From the NCBI GenBank assembly GCA_036265005.1, contig DATAPW010000284.1, positions 1-64,000 of the forward strand: a stretch of DNA of 64,000 nt, in the 5' to 3' direction. Made by a program: the position numbers and the translations under genes. The DNA is from JAMXLO01 sp036265005. Lineage in GTDB: Bacteria; Pseudomonadota; Alphaproteobacteria; Acetobacterales; Acetobacteraceae. The notes beneath the pieces are model-generated. The model worked only from the letters and a program-made list of their open reading frames with translations. It did no database searches and had not been told where the DNA came from. Shown here piece after piece: positions 61,737 through 64,000 of the stretch. The first letter of the stretch is position 1. Each line of letters opens with the position of its first letter.

Positions 61737-61843
61737 CGGGCACACCGGCTGCGCACCTTTGCGGCCGGCGGGTTGATACCTAATTCCAATCGACGCGGGC
61801 GCTATGCTTCGCCAGAACCGCCAAGTGGCTCGGAGGCAGGGCA

Positions 61844-63640
61844 ATGACGCAGGCTTACGACATCATCGAGCACCACTATGACGTGGTGATTGTCGGTGCC
61901 GGCGGCGCCGGGATGCGCGCCGCCCTGGGAATGGCGTCCTCGGGTTTGAAGACGGCCTGCGTCACCAAAGTGTTCCCGACCCGCAGCCATACCGTGGCCG
62001 CACAGGGCGGCATGGCAGCTGCGCTCGGCAACATGGGCGACGGCGACAACTGGCGTTATCACATGTACGACACGGTGAAGGGTTCCGACTGGCTCGGCGA
62101 CCAGGACGCCATCGAATACATGTGCCGCGAGGCGGTGCCGGCAGTGCTGGAACTTGAGCACTACGGCGTGCCATTCTCGCGCACCGAGGCAGGCCGGATC
62201 TATCAGCGTCCGTTCGGTGGCCAGACCATCGAATACGGGAAGAAGATGGCGCAGCGCACCTGTGCCGCGGCCGACCGGACGGGCCACGCCATCCTGCACA
62301 CGCTGTACCAACAGTGCCTGAAGCACAACACCGAGTTCTTCATCGAATACATCGCACTCGACCTGCTGATGGACGAGGGCGGGGTATGCCGCGGCATGCT
62401 GGCGTGGAACATGGAGGACGGGTCGCTGCACCGCTTCCGTGCGCATCGCACGGTGTTGGCGACCGGCGGCTACGGCCGGGTGTATTTCTCCACGACCGCC
62501 GCCCACACTTGCACCGGTGATGGCAACGCCATGGTGCTGCGCGCCGGATTGCCGCTCGAGGATATGGAATTCACCCAGTTCCATCCCACCGGGATCTACG
62601 GTTCCGGCTGCCTGATAACCGAAGGTGCGCGCGGCGAGGGCGGCTATCTCACCAACTCGGACGGTGAGCGCTTCATGGAGCGCTACGCACCGAGCGCCAA
62701 GGACCTGGCGGGGCGCGATGTCGTCTGTCGCGCGATGACCATCGAGATCAACGAGGGCCGCGGCTGCGGGCCGCACAACGACTACATCCTGCTGCACCTG
62801 GAACACCTGGGCGCCGAGTTGCTGCATCTGCGGCTGCCCGGGATCAGCGAAACTGCCAGGATCTTCGCAGGCGTCGACGTGACGCGCGAACCGATCCCGG
62901 TGTTGCCGACCGTGCACTACAACATGGGCGGCGTGCCGACCAACCTGCATGGCGAGGTCACCACCTTGCGCGACGGCGACCCGGAAGCAGTCGTCGCAGG
63001 CCTGATGGCCATCGGCGAGGCGGCGTGCGTCTCGGTGCATGGCGCCAACCGGCTAGGTTCCAACTCGCTGCTCGACATCGTGGTGTTCGGACGGGCAGCC
63101 GCATTCCGCGCCATCGAGACGCTGCGGCCAGGCGAGGGCCACTCCGCGCTGCCCGGCATGGTGACCGATCGCGCGATCGACCGGCTGGACCGCATCAGGT
63201 GGTCGCGCGGCTCAGCGGGCGCCGGCACGATCCGCCAGGCGATGCAACGGACCATGCAGCGCCACTGTGCGGTGTTCCGCGATGGCCCGCTGCTGGACAA
63301 GGGCGTGAGCACGCTCGATCGCGCCCTGGCGATGATGCGCGACGATCTTGGCGTTGCCGACCATTCGATGATCTTCAATACCGACCTGGTCGAAACGCTG
63401 GAGCTCGACAACATGCTGGCCCAGGCGAGCGTCAGCATTCACTCCGCCATCGGGCGGACCGAAAGCCGCGGCGCACATGCGCGCGACGACTATCCGAAGC
63501 GGGACGACGAGAACTGGCTGAAGCACACGCTCGCCTGGTGCGATGACGAGGGCCGCGTTCGCCTGGATTACCGGCCGGTGCATTTGCAGCCGCTGTCGAA
63601 TGAGGTGGCCTCGATCCCGCCGAAGGAGCGGGTGTACTGA
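61844..63640 (+). CDS. sdhA: succinate dehydrogenase flavoprotein subunit, 598 aa
   Basis: Oxidises succinate to fumarate with covalently bound FAD. Dinucleotide motif 'VVIVGAGGAGMRAAL' (14-28), covalent FAD His49 in 'TRSHTVAAQGG', 'EFTQFHPTGIYGSGCLITEG' then 'ARGEGG' (active-site loop), 'PVLPTVHYNMGGVPTN' and 'GANRLGSNSLLDIVVFGR'. Length and blocks match alphaproteobacterial SdhA. In most relatives sdhA sits in sdhCDAB; here the upstream gene is a TPR protein and the downstream one a broken NTF2-like gene on the other strand, so the other subunits must lie elsewhere. It may be a second copy. The start has GGAGGCAGGGCA upstream. Confidence 0.95.
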   Translation: MTQAYDIIEHHYDVVIVGAGGAGMRAALGMASSGLKTACVTKVFPTRSHTVAAQGGMAAALGNMGDGDNWRYHMYDTVKGSDWLGDQDAIEYMCREAVPAVLELEHYGVPFSRTEAGRIYQRPFGGQTIEYGKKMAQRTCAAADRTGHAILHTLYQQCLKHNTEFFIEYIALDLLMDEGGVCRGMLAWNMEDGSLHRFRAHRTVLATGGYGRVYFSTTAAHTCTGDGNAMVLRAGLPLEDMEFTQFHPTGIYGSGCLITEGARGEGGYLTNSDGERFMERYAPSAKDLAGRDVVCRAMTIEINEGRGCGPHNDYILLHLEHLGAELLHLRLPGISETARIFAGVDVTREPIPVLPTVHYNMGGVPTNLHGEVTTLRDGDPEAVVAGLMAIGEAACVSVHGANRLGSNSLLDIVVFGRAAAFRAIETLRPGEGHSALPGMVTDRAIDRLDRIRWSRGSAGAGTIRQAMQRTMQRHCAVFRDGPLLDKGVSTLDRALAMMRDDLGVADHSMIFNTDLVETLELDNMLAQASVSIHSAIGRTESRGAHARDDYPKRDDENWLKHTLAWCDDEGRVRLDYRPVHLQPLSNEVASIPPKERVY

Positions 63641-63663
63641 GCCGCCGTCGTTCCGGGTGGCGC

Positions 63664-64000
63664 CTATGCCGGTTTGTCCAGCGGCGCGCCGAAGATCGCA
63701 CGCTGGTAGGCGGCCAGCAGTACCGGCTCCTCGATGGATCCATGGTGGTGCAGCTGCCGCCAGACGCCATTCGTCCTGATGAACCAGCGCGTCGAGCGGA
63801 AGCGAAGATCGAGCCGCACGGTGGGTGTCTTGCAGGAACCCTTCTCGCGCCCGACGACTAGAGATGCCAATCGCTGCCGCCCTGGCTGGTGAAGTCGTGG
63901 AATGCGACCCGCACGGTCGCCGATCCGTTGAACAGCCTGGCATATCCGTCGCGGATTGCCGGCCACCCGCGCCGTATGCCGCCGATGGGATTGTCCATGC
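63664..64000 (-). pseudogene. NTF2/SnoaL-like protein, frameshifted and cut by the window edge
   Basis: From the right edge one frame reads 'DNPIGGIRRGWPAIRDGYAR' then 'LFNGSATVRVAFHDFT', typical of nuclear-transport-factor-2-like proteins, and ends at a TAG near 63859. The rest, 'TPTVRLDLRFRSTRWFIRTN' then 'VWRQLHHHGSIEEP', follows in another frame to the stop at 63664. A frameshift near 63860 divides an otherwise coherent domain. The N-terminus lies beyond the window. It could be a true mutation or a sequencing error. Confidence 0.7.

Noticed and set aside
61802..63040. 412-codon minus-strand frame
   Set aside because: Antisense to sdhA, whose catalytic and FAD motifs are intact.
1..64000. 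tRNA, rRNA, CRISPR arrays, prophage or integrative element ends
   Set aside because: None could be recognised by reading; no integrase with attachment-site repeats and no cas genes were seen.

Overview
The window looks like a chromosome segment of a GC-rich alphaproteobacterium, most plausibly Acetobacteraceae/Rhodospirillales. That placement is inferred from protein flavour (SdhA, isoquinoline oxidoreductase-like pair, EmrAB/MarR, tandem CoA lyase/CoA transferase, Uma2 debris, palindromic repeats of the kind found in alphaproteobacteria); there is no rRNA or tRNA to confirm it. The left half (about 1-36 kb) reads as less GC-rich and carries more debris: relics of IS110 and IS481 transposases, and broken AraC, SYLF and SDR genes. 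The right half (about 36-64 kb) is denser and more GC-rich.

Layout. 0-8 kb: DUF2934 protein, beta-carbonic anhydrase, OmpA-type porin, DUF2254 membrane protein and an FHA-ABC transporter fusion. 8.8-15.5 kb: a six-gene operon in which genes 2-6 each overlap the previous gene by 4 nt or lie within 8 nt of it. It encodes a biuret-hydrolase-like cysteine hydrolase, three subunits resembling oxamate carbamoyltransferase (AllH, AllF/FdrA, AllG), a carbamate kinase fused to an allophanate-hydrolase C-terminal-type domain, and a urea-channel-family transporter. 15.5-26 kb: outer-membrane protein, a second DUF2254 protein, PPK2, SulP transporter, two-helix K+ channel and small secreted proteins. 26-34 kb: GlxA-type regulator with a strong inverted repeat, a decayed SDR, an IorAB-like molybdenum hydroxylase, and an AaeXAB-like FUSC/DUF1656/HlyD efflux set. 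34-50 kb: small secreted proteins, two LysR regulators, methyltransferase, DUF899, GST, a frameshifted alpha/beta hydrolase, tandem paralogous SDRs, MFS transporter, amidohydrolase, tautomerase and a second, exported carbonic anhydrase. 50-64 kb: a sigma factor fused to a degenerate F1-ATPase beta-like domain, a sulfatase, an EmrAB pump with divergent MarR regulator and tandem palindromic operators, CitE-like lyase plus CaiB-type CoA transferase, a TPR protein, a lone SdhA, and a frameshifted NTF2-like gene at the edge.

Main points. (1) The 8.8-15.5 kb operon can be read as a phosphorolytic route for a ureido compound. The cysteine hydrolase would release a carbamoylated acid (allophanate if the substrate is biuret). 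The AllFGH-like complex would transfer the carbamoyl group to phosphate, and the kinase would recover ATP from carbamoyl phosphate. The kinase/AH-C fusion links carbamate chemistry to allophanate chemistry in one polypeptide. The families are well supported; the substrate is inference. (2) The 536-residue sigma/F1-beta fusion keeps the beta-subunit fold signatures but has lost the P-loop lysine and threonine, suggesting a regulatory module derived from ATP synthase. Both merit experimental and comparative follow-up.
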